DNA of 64,000 bases from positions 1-64,000 of the forward strand of contig NZ_JXAK01000024.1 in assembly GCF_000829455.1 (NCBI RefSeq). The letters run 5' to 3'. Both the position numbers and the translations under genes were made by a program. Positions 56,506 through 64,000 of this stretch are shown piece after piece. Origin of the DNA: Gordoniibacillus kamchatkensis (GTDB lineage: Bacteria; Bacillota; Bacilli; Paenibacillales; NBRC-103111). Every line of letters starts with the position of its first letter. The first letter of the stretch is position 1. The notes beneath the pieces were generated by a model, which saw only the letters and a list, made by a program, of their open reading frames with translations, did no database searches and had not been told where the DNA came from.

Positions 56506-57777
56506 GTGCTTTTAAAACAATTTCGTTATGATTTGGCTTGTGGGTTAGGGAGCATCATTCTTTACTTGAAGCAGTCCCCCAAACTTACTAACAAGTACAT
56601 TGATGCCATATATAATGCCTGTATAAAGAACACCGCATATGATCCCCAATGTGATATAAGTAGGGAAGATTACCTTTGGGAGATCATTCAGCTTTCCCAA
56701 GAATCTGAATCCCTTCAAGAGCGAATTCTTAGTGCTTTGGAGAGCAGTATAGACGGATGGGATCTATGTCAGGTATATCGGTTAGCGAAGATTTTTGCCC
56801 TAAACGGTAATTCAACAGCATTATCAGCCATGATGAGAGGGTTCCGTTACCACGAAGAATGGAACAGTTTCATTGGCGGAGAAGAAATCATACAAGCAGA
56901 AGGTGAGCAAGGCTTCTTGTTTGTAGCAAGCCGAATTGGAGAGCAAATATTGTCCTCTGACTATGAGGAGGATAAATTTCTATTGGAGTTTGCTAAAGAG
57001 CAATTAGGGGAAGAAAAAGTAGCTGCTCTACTCGAAAATCAGTGCGATACGAATATTCGGGCATTCATGCAATCAGCCGGCCATCATCGCTGGGAAACCC
57101 AATCGAAACCAATTCATTCAGTAACTTATGATGAATTGAAAACGTCCATCGGGTCTGCTCCCGGAGCCTTATATCGTTATATCAGATGGGGGATGCGTGC
57201 TTCAAAAGAAGACTTGTTAAGGGCAGCTAACGACCTGCTAGAAGAGAAAAATTCAAAAAAGTTAATTGCCTATCTGTATATCTTCGGAAAAACGGCTTTC
57301 CCGCTTGATCCACAAAAAATGATCGATTTAGCCCATTCGAAAAATAGACGTTTGCGTTCAGCGGCTGTTGCTGCCCTTAGTAATATAAAGGAGGAGCGTA
57401 TACACCAAATTGGAATCCAGCTAATTACTAAGCGGTCTACTGAAATCGACGCGCTTGATCTATTCATTCATAATTACTCCGAAGATGACTTGCACTTATT
57501 GGAAGGCATTGTTTTCGGAAATCACAATAAGGATTCGTTTCATGATGTCGGGTTCAGTATTTTGAAGATTTTCGCTAATAATCCAACTCCATCTTGTTGT
57601 AAGATACTGGCCGAACTTTATAAAAAGGGGCTCTGCACCCATTGCCGAATGCGTTGTATAGAAATAATGATGTACAATCACATACTGCCTACTTCCATTC
57701 GAAATGAGATCAGGTATGATTGCAATCCAGATATCCGAGAACTATGGATAAAGAACTCAAGCGTCGGGCTTCCCTGA
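56506..57777 (+). CDS. Helical-repeat protein of the RNA repair island
   Basis: AGGAGGA at 56494-56500 fits GTG 56506 (423 residues). The sequence is a chain of amphipathic helix pairs of HEAT/ARM type (for example SKKLIAYLYIFGK, NRRLRSAAVAALSNIKEE), with no catalytic motif, signal peptide or membrane segment. It ends 4 bp before the NADAR gene, so the two are co-transcribed. It could be the RNA or protein scaffold for the repair enzymes; the family is not recognised. Confidence 0.65.
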   Translation: MLLKQFRYDLACGLGSIILYLKQSPKLTNKYIDAIYNACIKNTAYDPQCDISREDYLWEIIQLSQESESLQERILSALESSIDGWDLCQVYRLAKIFALNGNSTALSAMMRGFRYHEEWNSFIGGEEIIQAEGEQGFLFVASRIGEQILSSDYEEDKFLLEFAKEQLGEEKVAALLENQCDTNIRAFMQSAGHHRWETQSKPIHSVTYDELKTSIGSAPGALYRYIRWGMRASKEDLLRAANDLLEEKNSKKLIAYLYIFGKTAFPLDPQKMIDLAHSKNRRLRSAAVAALSNIKEERIHQIGIQLITKRSTEIDALDLFIHNYSEDDLHLLEGIVFGNHNKDSFHDVGFSILKIFANNPTPSCCKILAELYKKGLCTHCRMRCIEIMMYNHILPTSIRNEIRYDCNPDIRELWIKNSSVGLP

Positions 57778-57780
57778 CCG

Positions 57781-58404
57781 ATGCTTAAGCCGAGGCTCGG
57801 AGCTTATTGGCAGTATTGTGATTCGCGAGTTTATTCAACTGGAGCAGCTCGCCAATCATCGTGGCCAACGGCAGAGCATTATTTTCAAGCCATGAAGTTT
57901 GCAGGTACAGAACATGAAGAGTTCATTCGATTAGCACCGACCGCTATGGAAGCAGCTAAAATGGGCAGAGATCGAACACGGCCGCTTAGAAGGGACTGGG
58001 AAGATTGCAAGGTCAATATAATGAAAGAAGCGGTTCGAGCTAAGGTTCAACAGCAACAGGAAGTTAAACAAATCTTGATGTCTACGGGCAATTGTATTTT
58101 GGTTGAGCATACTTCCAATAATTCTTTCTGGGGTGACAATGGGGATGGAACCGGACGTAATATGCTCGGCCAGATTTTGATGGTAGTTCGCAACGAACAG
58201 GAGGGTTATTCACCAGAGTTCTTTCTGCCACAATGGTTGGTCTATCCTGAGCACCATCCCTATAACATGTTTTGGAGGATGGGAACAGGAGAGACTTATC
58301 TTATGTACTTATGGGAATGGCGAAAAGGCTTGAGTAAAGAAGCATTACAAGAATATGACGCTTACTTTGTCCCTCCGGCAGACTGGAAGAGGGATGAAGA
58401 ATAA
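57781..58404 (+). CDS. NADAR-domain protein (YbiA-like ADP-ribose/ribosyl hydrolase family)
   Basis: The 207-residue protein has the NADAR signatures WPTAEHYFQAMKF, AAKMGRDRTRPLRRDW and EHTSNNSFWGDNGDGTGRNMLG in the usual order. NADAR proteins act on ADP-ribose-like or riboflavin-intermediate N-glycosidic bonds and include hydrolases that remove ADP-ribose from guanine bases. Beside a KptA-type enzyme, which releases a cyclic-phosphate ADP-ribose, and RNA repair genes, a role in clearing ADP-ribosyl RNA products is plausible (inference). The C-terminal 60 residues (PQWLVYPEHHPYNMFWRMG) are an extension. The frame is intact. Confidence 0.85.
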   Translation: MLKPRLGAYWQYCDSRVYSTGAARQSSWPTAEHYFQAMKFAGTEHEEFIRLAPTAMEAAKMGRDRTRPLRRDWEDCKVNIMKEAVRAKVQQQQEVKQILMSTGNCILVEHTSNNSFWGDNGDGTGRNMLGQILMVVRNEQEGYSPEFFLPQWLVYPEHHPYNMFWRMGTGETYLMYLWEWRKGLSKEALQEYDAYFVPPADWKRDEE

Positions 58405-58555
58405 TCGAGTTCGAGAAGTGCATTAGGATGATTCAAAAGGGAGAATCAAGGTGTTGCATGGGGTTTTAATCAAAAGCAGAAGGAGCTTAAACGTGGTGGG
58501 TACGACAAAGTTTCATCGTTCCAAACCACACAATTAATAGAAAGGAACTTTTATT

Positions 58556-59053
58556 ATGTGGTCAAAATTAAGGGTGAAATTAAAGAGTTTTATTACCGAA
58601 GAGCTAAGGAATAGAATTGATATTCATTTAACTCGATATCATGATGCACATGACGGTTATGGCGAGATATGGATAACATTAGACGAAAAAAAGATTTTTG
58701 GTGGCGGATATTACCATTGGTATATGACACCTGTTCCCGATGAATTATTAAACTCATTTCAACTTAAACATGGATTTCACAAAGATTTCTATAAAGTAAA
58801 TATTGAATCCAAAAATGTTGAAGAAATAATGCGATATGGGGTTCACGAAACAAGTCATATACTCATCAATCTGGATAACTATATTAATACATCATTTTCA
58901 GAAAGTCTGACTTCTAATAATCCCATATATAAAGCATTTTCATTAATAGATAGAAGGTTAGGGAGACGCAGATTTGAAGGAATAACCCTAAGTGATGATG
59001 AACATCCATTAGTAAAGATTTTCTATAAACTTAGACAAGATTGTTTTAAGTAA
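58556..59053 (+). CDS. Hypothetical protein, SF0329-like
   Basis: AGAAAGGAA precedes the ATG. The 165-residue protein begins MWSKLRVKLKSFI, then HDGYGEIWITLDEKKIFGGG, a pattern I associate with a small uncharacterised family (SF0329-like). It ends with a helical segment. It is AT-rich and monocistronic between the NADAR gene and a convergent gene. Function unknown. Confidence 0.55.
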   Translation: MWSKLRVKLKSFITEELRNRIDIHLTRYHDAHDGYGEIWITLDEKKIFGGGYYHWYMTPVPDELLNSFQLKHGFHKDFYKVNIESKNVEEIMRYGVHETSHILINLDNYINTSFSESLTSNNPIYKAFSLIDRRLGRRRFEGITLSDDEHPLVKIFYKLRQDCFK

Positions 59054-59169
59054 AATTAATAAAGAATTACTGATCACGCTTGTACTCCGACGCGGTAAAG
59101 GTCAGCAGTGTTGTCTGCATGAATACAGTTCTCCGAGATACCCCGGGAAGACCAGAGCTTTTTAATCGA

Positions 59170-60174
59170 TCAATTCCTATCAATCTCAAGGGCAGAAATT
59201 GCGTACTGAATAATGTTTTTGCGAATTTCCTCTAGCAAATTTGTTGTCCCATGCATAAGTGCATACTCACTTACACTTACTTCTTTACCATCTTGTTGTA
59301 ACTTCTTGACCAACGAAGATAATGTATCTAACGGATTTATCGGCGCGCGTAAAAGCGATGAGGTTATTTCAACCAGTATTTCATTTGGATTTATATCTTG
59401 AAAATGAAGTCGACCAGCAGTTTTTTGGATTTGTACTTCATATTGATCATTATGTTCGAGAATTTCCCAATCGGGCCACAGCTCTTTCATTCTCTGAATG
59501 ATATTTGAAAACGTATCCGCATGCCATATGTCGATTTGCTTGTTGTTGAAGTCCAGATGAACTCCGGAAGACGGAAAATCCCCTATCCAGTCTCCAATAT
59601 GAAATTCTTTATAGCCAAAGGATCTATTGCAACTCTGTAAGAGCTTCGGGCCATGCAGCAAAAATCCTTCGATGCCACCATATAGCGGGAAAATCAGTGT
59701 TTCCTCGTCATCAAAAGTAATACTAACAATAGTATCAACCCAACCCTTTTCCTCAGGTGGAGCTAAACTTATTCCAGCTAAATCATCATCTTTGCGGGAT
59801 AAAACAACTTCTCTAGGAACTCCAACATATCCTGCAATATCGACGATACCCTCATTTGCCCACTGGAGCTCCCAATCCCCCCATACTTTTTGCATTAACC
59901 TTAGGAAGATTCTTCTGTATGGAATGCTCCATAGTTCTTCTTCACCGCCAAAAAATAAAAGCAGTTTTTTCTCTGCATCAATGACAACTCCGCCTTCAGC
60001 CCAAATATCGTCTAACCAACCTGTCTCATCTATCTTAGATTGTGCCTCAACAAATGAAATCGCATGTTGGGGTCCCCAAAACAATTCTCGGGGAAGAGTG
60101 TTGGCGCACCAGTGATTATAGTAAAGATCATATCGATCTTGATGAACGATAACCAGATTAGCTCGTTGCCCCAT
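59170..60174 (-). CDS. Hypothetical protein (MGQRANL family)
   Basis: The 334-residue product starts MGQRANLVIVHQDRYDLYYN and contains two related halves rich in Trp (VWGDWELQW near residue 100, LWPDWEILE near 235), suggesting an internal duplication. No signal peptide, membrane segment or catalytic motif is seen. I do not recognise a named family. It is transcribed toward the RNA repair genes and lies beside the WYL regulators, but is on its own promoter. Confidence 0.65.
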   Translation of the reverse strand: MGQRANLVIVHQDRYDLYYNHWCANTLPRELFWGPQHAISFVEAQSKIDETGWLDDIWAEGGVVIDAEKKLLLFFGGEEELWSIPYRRIFLRLMQKVWGDWELQWANEGIVDIAGYVGVPREVVLSRKDDDLAGISLAPPEEKGWVDTIVSITFDDEETLIFPLYGGIEGFLLHGPKLLQSCNRSFGYKEFHIGDWIGDFPSSGVHLDFNNKQIDIWHADTFSNIIQRMKELWPDWEILEHNDQYEVQIQKTAGRLHFQDINPNEILVEITSSLLRAPINPLDTLSSLVKKLQQDGKEVSVSEYALMHGTTNLLEEIRKNIIQYAISALEIDRN

Positions 60175-60315
60175 TGATCGCTCTCCTTATTCCGCAACTT
60201 CACTTCAAAATCGAATTGGCTTGAAATCATTCTGATCATCAACAAGAATCACTGGCTCTCTTGTAATGACTTTGTTAGCATGTCTTTGACCTCCAACAGC
60301 AAAATTCATGACCAG

Positions 60316-61170
60316 CTACGAAGATAGCTCCTCATCGGCCGCAATGACCACGTAACGTTCCAAAGCTTTCGTCGATGATTCGAGCATCCGTCTTTTCAAA
60401 TAATCGCCTTTAACCACCCGAACCCGCTTCCCCAGAAAACGGATCTTGGAAAGTAAATACTCCATTTCATCTCCAAGAAGAGAAACACGGACTCGAAAGG
60501 TATCGTTCTCCGTATCGTACTCCACATTTTTTTCAAAGCTGGAGAAGGCGTACAGGATGCGAGACAACTCAGCGTTATAAACTCGAACAATTTCAATGAC
60601 CGCTTCGCTTTTACGCGATTCAAGAGTTTTTCCAATCTTCTTAATAATGCTTTCCGCTGCAAACGGATCGATAGGTTCTGGCGTGACAGAATGGATCTTC
60701 TTCAGCCTAGTGCTCATGAAGGCATGATGACGGATGTGATACCAGAGCAAATACCACTCTCTTTTGACCATGGAGTATTCCAGTTTGTAAGGAAAGCCCG
60801 AATGATCTGTGTTCACACGGCCCCCCTTAATCTCATAGGTAATACGTATGCCTGTCTTATTCATGATGTGCCGGCGCAAAGGCCGCAGGAGCGGGTGGTA
60901 GACCTGCTTTTCCATTGTATGGGCTTTTTCAATCAAGTGTTGGGATATATCCATCACCTGATCCGTTTCGAGGGCTGAATGCAGCTTGTCTAACGTATCC
61001 GCAGTGAAAGCGTCAGCTGCCGCGGGATGTTCCAGCATTGTCTTCAGCCATGCCCGTTCGTGCGAAGTGACCATGAAGGTACCGGAATCCTCTAGCCGGG
61101 AGATGATCTGGTGATTGAATATTTTCTCAAACAGATTCATAGTAAGACTGAATCTCCTTCCATTCGGCAA
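60316..61170 (-). CDS. WYL-domain protein (second of pair)
   Basis: The 284-residue protein has a WYL-type core (FPYKLEYSMVKREWYLLWYH, with the WYL triad) and a C-terminal WCX-like region. Its N-terminus lacks a clear helix-turn-helix, although residues 1-60 are helical. It begins 44 bp inside the end of the upstream WYL gene, so translation is coupled. WYL domains bind nucleic-acid or nucleotide ligands and commonly regulate defence and RNA repair clusters. Confidence 0.82.
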   Translation of the reverse strand: MPNGRRFSLTMNLFEKIFNHQIISRLEDSGTFMVTSHERAWLKTMLEHPAAADAFTADTLDKLHSALETDQVMDISQHLIEKAHTMEKQVYHPLLRPLRRHIMNKTGIRITYEIKGGRVNTDHSGFPYKLEYSMVKREWYLLWYHIRHHAFMSTRLKKIHSVTPEPIDPFAAESIIKKIGKTLESRKSEAVIEIVRVYNAELSRILYAFSSFEKNVEYDTENDTFRVRVSLLGDEMEYLLSKIRFLGKRVRVVKGDYLKRRMLESSTKALERYVVIAADEELSS

Positions 61171-62473
61171 TCATTTCCCGGCGAAGCTGAGCAGGCTCAA
61201 GAACCTCACAGCTGGAACCGAAACTCCGCAGCCACGGCTTGATTTCGGTAATCCCGTTCACGGTAATCTCGTAGATAAACGAATGTTCATCTTCAAACAC
61301 AATCTGTCCCCACTGTCCCTGCAGCATGACCCGCTCTTTGACGAAGTTAGGTTCAGAACCTTCAGGATTATAAAATCGGGCGCGCACTGTCACCGGCCGT
61401 CCAGTATCGATCAGCCAACTGTAGCGTATTTTCTCAGTAAGCTCGCTTTTCTTTTCCTCATACCAAACCTCGTCAACGGATTCGTCCTCTTCAATTTGCG
61501 TGATACCTTCCATACGGTATTTCCGAATCCCCTCTCGGCCGTGGGAAAGCAGATACCATCTTCCGTATTGATGATCATAGACAATCTTAAGCGGCAGCGT
61601 CTTTTCAGCTTTGCCCTCCGAATCCCGTTCAAACAGGGGATTGGTGTTTTTAGAGGCGTAGCTTTTTTCAGACTTAGGTGAGAAGTACAGAAACCGGACT
61701 TTGCGGCGGTGACGGATGGCATGGAGGAGCGTGAACAGATGTGCCTCATCCAAGATCCTCGAGTAGTAGTGATATTTATATAAAAATGGTTCTACGGCAT
61801 ACTGCCGGGCTTGATTGCGTAAAAGATGTTTCTTCAGTCCATCACGCAGTAGATAGCCTTGAACGGAAGGAACCTGTGTGTTCGCCATCACATCCACAAA
61901 ATCGTACAAATCGAGAAGCTCCTCATCCGATAAGCTGCGAACCAAGTCGTCTTGAATGCAATACCGGAAGGGTCGAGGCCCAGGCTCCCTCTTGATGACT
62001 CCGACCTCCTCCAGGTACTTGAGATCTGATCGAATCGTTTTTTCGTCAGGCAAAGGAAGATCGGAAGGTAGGCCGCTGCAGCACATATCTAAGAGTTCCA
62101 TCGCGGTCAAAGCCTGTTCATTCATCGCTGCCAAAAGCAGCGAGATTCTTTGGCTTTCGGATTCCTTAACGGATTTGGCGCGAAACAGAAACAAGAGCAG
62201 CGGGTCGGTGGAGTCATAATAGCTGAACCGAAGGGATTCAGAAAATTCTTTGCTCTGTTCCTGTGATAAGTTCTGGTGCACGGAGTTGACGACCTCTTTG
62301 AGCCGCCTGATCGTTTTATCAAAAGTGTGGACGGAAATGCCCAATCTTTCTGCGAATTGTTGCCTGCTGAACGCTCCACTTGTCAGCACCAACATACGCA
62401 GGAATTGAATTTCTTTATCGAAGCTTTCCTTCGCCAAAGGTATCCCCCGTTCAAATGAAACATCTTCTTCCAT
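61127..62473 (-). CDS. WYL-domain transcriptional regulator (first of pair)
   Basis: The 448-residue protein has an N-terminal helix-turn-helix (FSRQQFAERLGISVHTFDKTI, residues about 36-57), a middle helical region with a second DNA-binding-like segment, a WYL domain (YDHQYGRWYLLSHGREGIRKY) and a C-terminal WCX domain. It is transcribed divergently from the Y RNA/rsr unit, with 47 bp between its start and the conserved upstream block at 62521. It is the natural candidate for controlling the Y RNA promoters (inference). Frame intact. Confidence 0.88.
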   Translation of the reverse strand: MEEDVSFERGIPLAKESFDKEIQFLRMLVLTSGAFSRQQFAERLGISVHTFDKTIRRLKEVVNSVHQNLSQEQSKEFSESLRFSYYDSTDPLLLFLFRAKSVKESESQRISLLLAAMNEQALTAMELLDMCCSGLPSDLPLPDEKTIRSDLKYLEEVGVIKREPGPRPFRYCIQDDLVRSLSDEELLDLYDFVDVMANTQVPSVQGYLLRDGLKKHLLRNQARQYAVEPFLYKYHYYSRILDEAHLFTLLHAIRHRRKVRFLYFSPKSEKSYASKNTNPLFERDSEGKAEKTLPLKIVYDHQYGRWYLLSHGREGIRKYRMEGITQIEEDESVDEVWYEEKKSELTEKIRYSWLIDTGRPVTVRARFYNPEGSEPNFVKERVMLQGQWGQIVFEDEHSFIYEITVNGITEIKPWLRSFGSSCEVLEPAQLRREMIAEWKEIQSYYESV

Positions 62474-62520
62474 TGTAGCAGGGGAGGGAACTGGATGAAA
62501 TGGAAAACTTTATGCCCAGT

Positions 62521-62576
62521 CGTAATACTTTCGCCATGTTCGTTATTCCAAAAATAAGCGAATATAGATACAGAAG
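62521..62576 (+). promoter_or_regulatory. Conserved upstream block of Y RNA 2 (promoter/operator)
   Basis: This is the copy of the block at 51418-51473: CGTAATACTTTCGCC, TGTTCGTT, AATAAGCGAATATAGAT and CAGAAG are shared. TTCG and CGAA flank the AT-rich centre as in copy 1. A -10-like TATAGAT is present with TTCGTT about 18 bases upstream. Confidence 0.6.
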
Positions 62577-62600
62577 CCGATGCGATAATGCGGCGGCTAA

Positions 62601-62745
62601 AAAGATCATCGAGGCGCATGGAAGGGTTACTTCGACTTCTAATCGGCTTGTCGTTGGTTCGAGTCCAACTTTCTCCAATGGAGGAATAGCTCAGTTGGTA
62701 GAGCAGCATGTACCTTTCCGACCAACTTCCTCGATGATCATTAAT
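62601..62745 (+). ncRNA. Y RNA-like RNA 2 with circularly permuted tRNA mimic
   Basis: The end stem GATCATCGAGG (62604-62614) pairs with CCTCGATGATC (62729-62739). Then come GCGCATG ... GGGTTACTTCG, T arm GTTGG-TTCGAGT-CCAAC (62653-62669), acceptor strands TTTCTCC and GGAGGAA closed by AAT (62670-62686), and D arm AGCTC-AGTTGGTA-GAGC (62688-62704). The acceptor bases differ from RNA 1 but still pair (TTTCGCT/AGCGGAA versus TTTCTCC/GGAGGAA), a covariation that supports the fold. Confidence 0.82.
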
Positions 62746-62751
62746 AATGGA

Positions 62752-62862
62752 ATAGCGAAGCGAGGCGCCAGAAAGGGTTCCTTCGACTTATATGGGGTAA
62801 GTATTGATGGTGTCTGTCTTGGCACTAACGGCCTTTTCAATCATTTCCTCGCTTCGTTAAGA
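62752..62862 (+). ncRNA. Y RNA-like RNA 3 without tRNA module
   Basis: The end stem AGCGAAGCGAGG (62754-62765) pairs with CCTCGCTTCGTT (62847-62858, one G-T wobble). The inner motif GAGGCGCCAGAAAGGGTTCCTTCGAC aligns position by position with RNAs 1 and 2 (the 26-base motif lies at 62762-62787). The apical part has no T or D arm. It starts about 13 bases after RNA 2, so it may be cut from a common precursor. Confidence 0.65.
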
Positions 62863-62874
62863 AATAACTTAAGC

Positions 62875-62992
62875 AGCCGGTGAGGCGCTGGGATGGGTTA
62901 CTTCGAGCTTAATCGACCCATGTTTTACCCGGGCAATACGGCAGGTTCGACTCCTGCAGCAAACCTATCCCGTCTTTTCCTCACCATTGCTA
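62875..62992 (+). ncRNA. Y RNA-like RNA 4 with T arm only
   Basis: GGTGAGG (62879-62885) pairs with CCTCACC (62979-62985), and GGGATGGGTT (62890-62899) pairs with AACCTATCCC (62962-62971, one wobble). GAGGCGC and GGGTTACTTCG are conserved. A T arm GCAGG-TTCGACT-CCTGC lies at 62941-62957, but there is no D arm after it. It ends about 60 bases before the rsr start. Confidence 0.65.
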
Positions 62993-63050
62993 CAAAGCAT
63001 ATGCTTACGATGCCAGTTTTCTTCGAAAACTTTGAGGAGGTCAATCCAGT

Positions 63051-64000
63051 ATGAGTATGGCAAAAAAACTGTTCGGTTCGTTTAGACCAAATACATTCAA
63101 TAAAGATCATTACCCAGCATTCTCAAGATCCCTGGAGGAGCAGTTCTTACAGACATTACTGACCAATACCATGAGTAATACCTTTTACGCAGATCAAAAT
63201 GAACTGCTATCCGATGCAGAACAGCTTCATCAAGAGATGGCGAACATTAATCCGAATTTTATGGCTAAGGCAATTTTATTTGCTCGGAACGAGGGCTTTA
63301 TGAGACTGCAGCCGTTGTTTGGCTTGGCGGTTCTCTCGATTTATCGGCCGGATTTGTTTGCGAAGATCTTCCTGCTCGTGGTTCGGATTCCTTCCGATTT
63401 GTCCGACTTCCTAATGATATTGAAAGGTATGGGGCGTGGAGAGGGCGGACGTGCCGTCAAGCGGCAGGTAAACCGTTTCTTGTCCGGAGTGTCTGAATAT
63501 TGGGCTATAAAATATAACGGACGTGGACGCGGCTACAGTCTGGGTGATGCCATTGCAACCGCTCATCCGAAACCGGAAGACTTGAAACAGCAGGCATTGT
63601 TCCGATATTTGCGGGGACTGAAGGCAAACCTTGCCTTGCTGCCTCAAGTCGAGGCTCTGGAGAATCTGAAGCTCGCCTCAACCGAGGAGGAGCAGATCGC
63701 GTGGATTGAACGTGGTAAGCTTCCTTATGAAACGGTTACGGGTGCAATCAAGCCGTCCAAAGCCGTTTGGGAAGCGCTGCTTTACCAGATGCCGACATTT
63801 GCGCTGCTCCGGCATATGAATGCTTTGCAGCGAGCCGGGGTTTTGGAGGATAAACGCAACTTGGACTATGTGGTGAACCGTATAACCGATGAACAGGCAC
63901 TGAAGAAGGCCAAAATCATGCCCTTCCGTTTAGCGACGGCTTTCCGCCAGGTGGATCAACCGGAGTTACGGGACGCTTTGCGAGAAGCTGCCGAGCTACG
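63051..64000 (+). CDS. rsr: Ro60 homologue Rsr (TROVE domain), runs off the window
   Basis: GAGGAGG at 63034-63040 precedes the ATG at 63051. The visible 316 residues (MSMAKKLFGSFRPNTFNKDH...) are TROVE-domain sequence: ANINPNFMAKAILFARNEGFMR, VNRFLSGVSEYWAIKYNGRG, DAIATAHPKP and ALLRHMNALQRAGVL match the HEAT-ring helices of Ro60/Rsr. The ring binds Y RNAs outside and the 3' ends of misfolded RNAs in its hole, with a von Willebrand A domain expected beyond the window. With three Y RNA-like genes directly upstream, RNP formation is strongly suggested. Frame intact to the edge. Confidence 0.92.
   Translation, partial: MSMAKKLFGSFRPNTFNKDHYPAFSRSLEEQFLQTLLTNTMSNTFYADQNELLSDAEQLHQEMANINPNFMAKAILFARNEGFMRLQPLFGLAVLSIYRPDLFAKIFLLVVRIPSDLSDFLMILKGMGRGEGGRAVKRQVNRFLSGVSEYWAIKYNGRGRGYSLGDAIATAHPKPEDLKQQALFRYLRGLKANLALLPQVEALENLKLASTEEEQIAWIERGKLPYETVTGAIKPSKAVWEALLYQMPTFALLRHMNALQRAGVLEDKRNLDYVVNRITDEQALKKAKIMPFRLATAFRQVDQPELRDALREAAEL

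Overview
The window looks like a chromosomal accessory region of a spore-former-type Bacilli, most likely Paenibacillaceae. The reasons are SLH-domain S-layer protein remains, AGGAGG ribosome sites, ICE genes of the Firmicutes VirB4/CD1108/large-serine-recombinase kind, and many group II intron and IS remnants. I ran no database search. Family calls come from motifs read in the translations.

Layout. 0-2.4 kb: the end of a conjugation operon (VirB4 ATPase). 2.4-7.4 kb: insertion-sequence wreckage, with a response regulator cut by an IS91-family fragment, an SLH protein lacking its N-terminus, and a small tyrosine-recombinase gene inside a perfect 24-bp inverted repeat. 7.6-23.9 kb: an unusual chemosensory cluster (soluble double-signalling-domain MCP, two triple-CheW proteins, CheB, HPt/STAS-like protein, CheY, CheR, CheA, ParA-like ATPase, sigma factor), flanked by two HD-GYP c-di-GMP phosphodiesterase-type genes. 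23.9-25.4 kb: IS110 and nested group II intron remains. 26.2-29.2 kb: further ICE genes (sigma factor with a sequestered ribosome site, DUF6075-like gene, NlpC/P60 hydrolase). 29.5-36.7 kb: a tight five-gene AT-rich operon (DGQHR-domain protein, beta-propeller-like protein, GHKL ATPase, cysteine-less radical-SAM-like protein, genuine B12/radical-SAM protein) that I cannot match to a named system. 37.5-42.1 kb: a NurA-like/HerA-like/GHKL ATPase operon. 42.9-44.8 kb: the ICE large serine recombinase. 45.3-51.2 kb: a PD-(D/E)XK nuclease gene followed by a giant NACHT-type NTPase with helical repeats and a C-terminal nuclease-like domain.

51.4-64.0 kb is an RNA repair and Ro60 RNP island: Hen1 methyltransferase and Pnkp kinase-phosphatase-ligase (both interrupted by frameshifts), a KptA RNA 2'-phosphotransferase fused to a TatD tail, a helical-repeat protein, a NADAR protein, two overlapping WYL regulators, and at the right edge the Ro60 homologue Rsr. 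One Y RNA-like gene lies upstream of hen1 and three lie in tandem upstream of rsr. Two of them carry a tRNA mimic whose arms are circularly permuted (T arm, closed acceptor stem, D arm) on a stem whose ends pair. The two tRNA-mimic genes share a roughly 56-bp upstream block, which suggests co-regulation, perhaps by the WYL pair.

Working together (inference): the centre and right of the window form a defence-like island (GHKL, HerA and NACHT systems) next to machinery that repairs or surveys damaged RNA. Many genes carry single-base frameshifts, so either decay or assembly error must be settled before activity is assumed.
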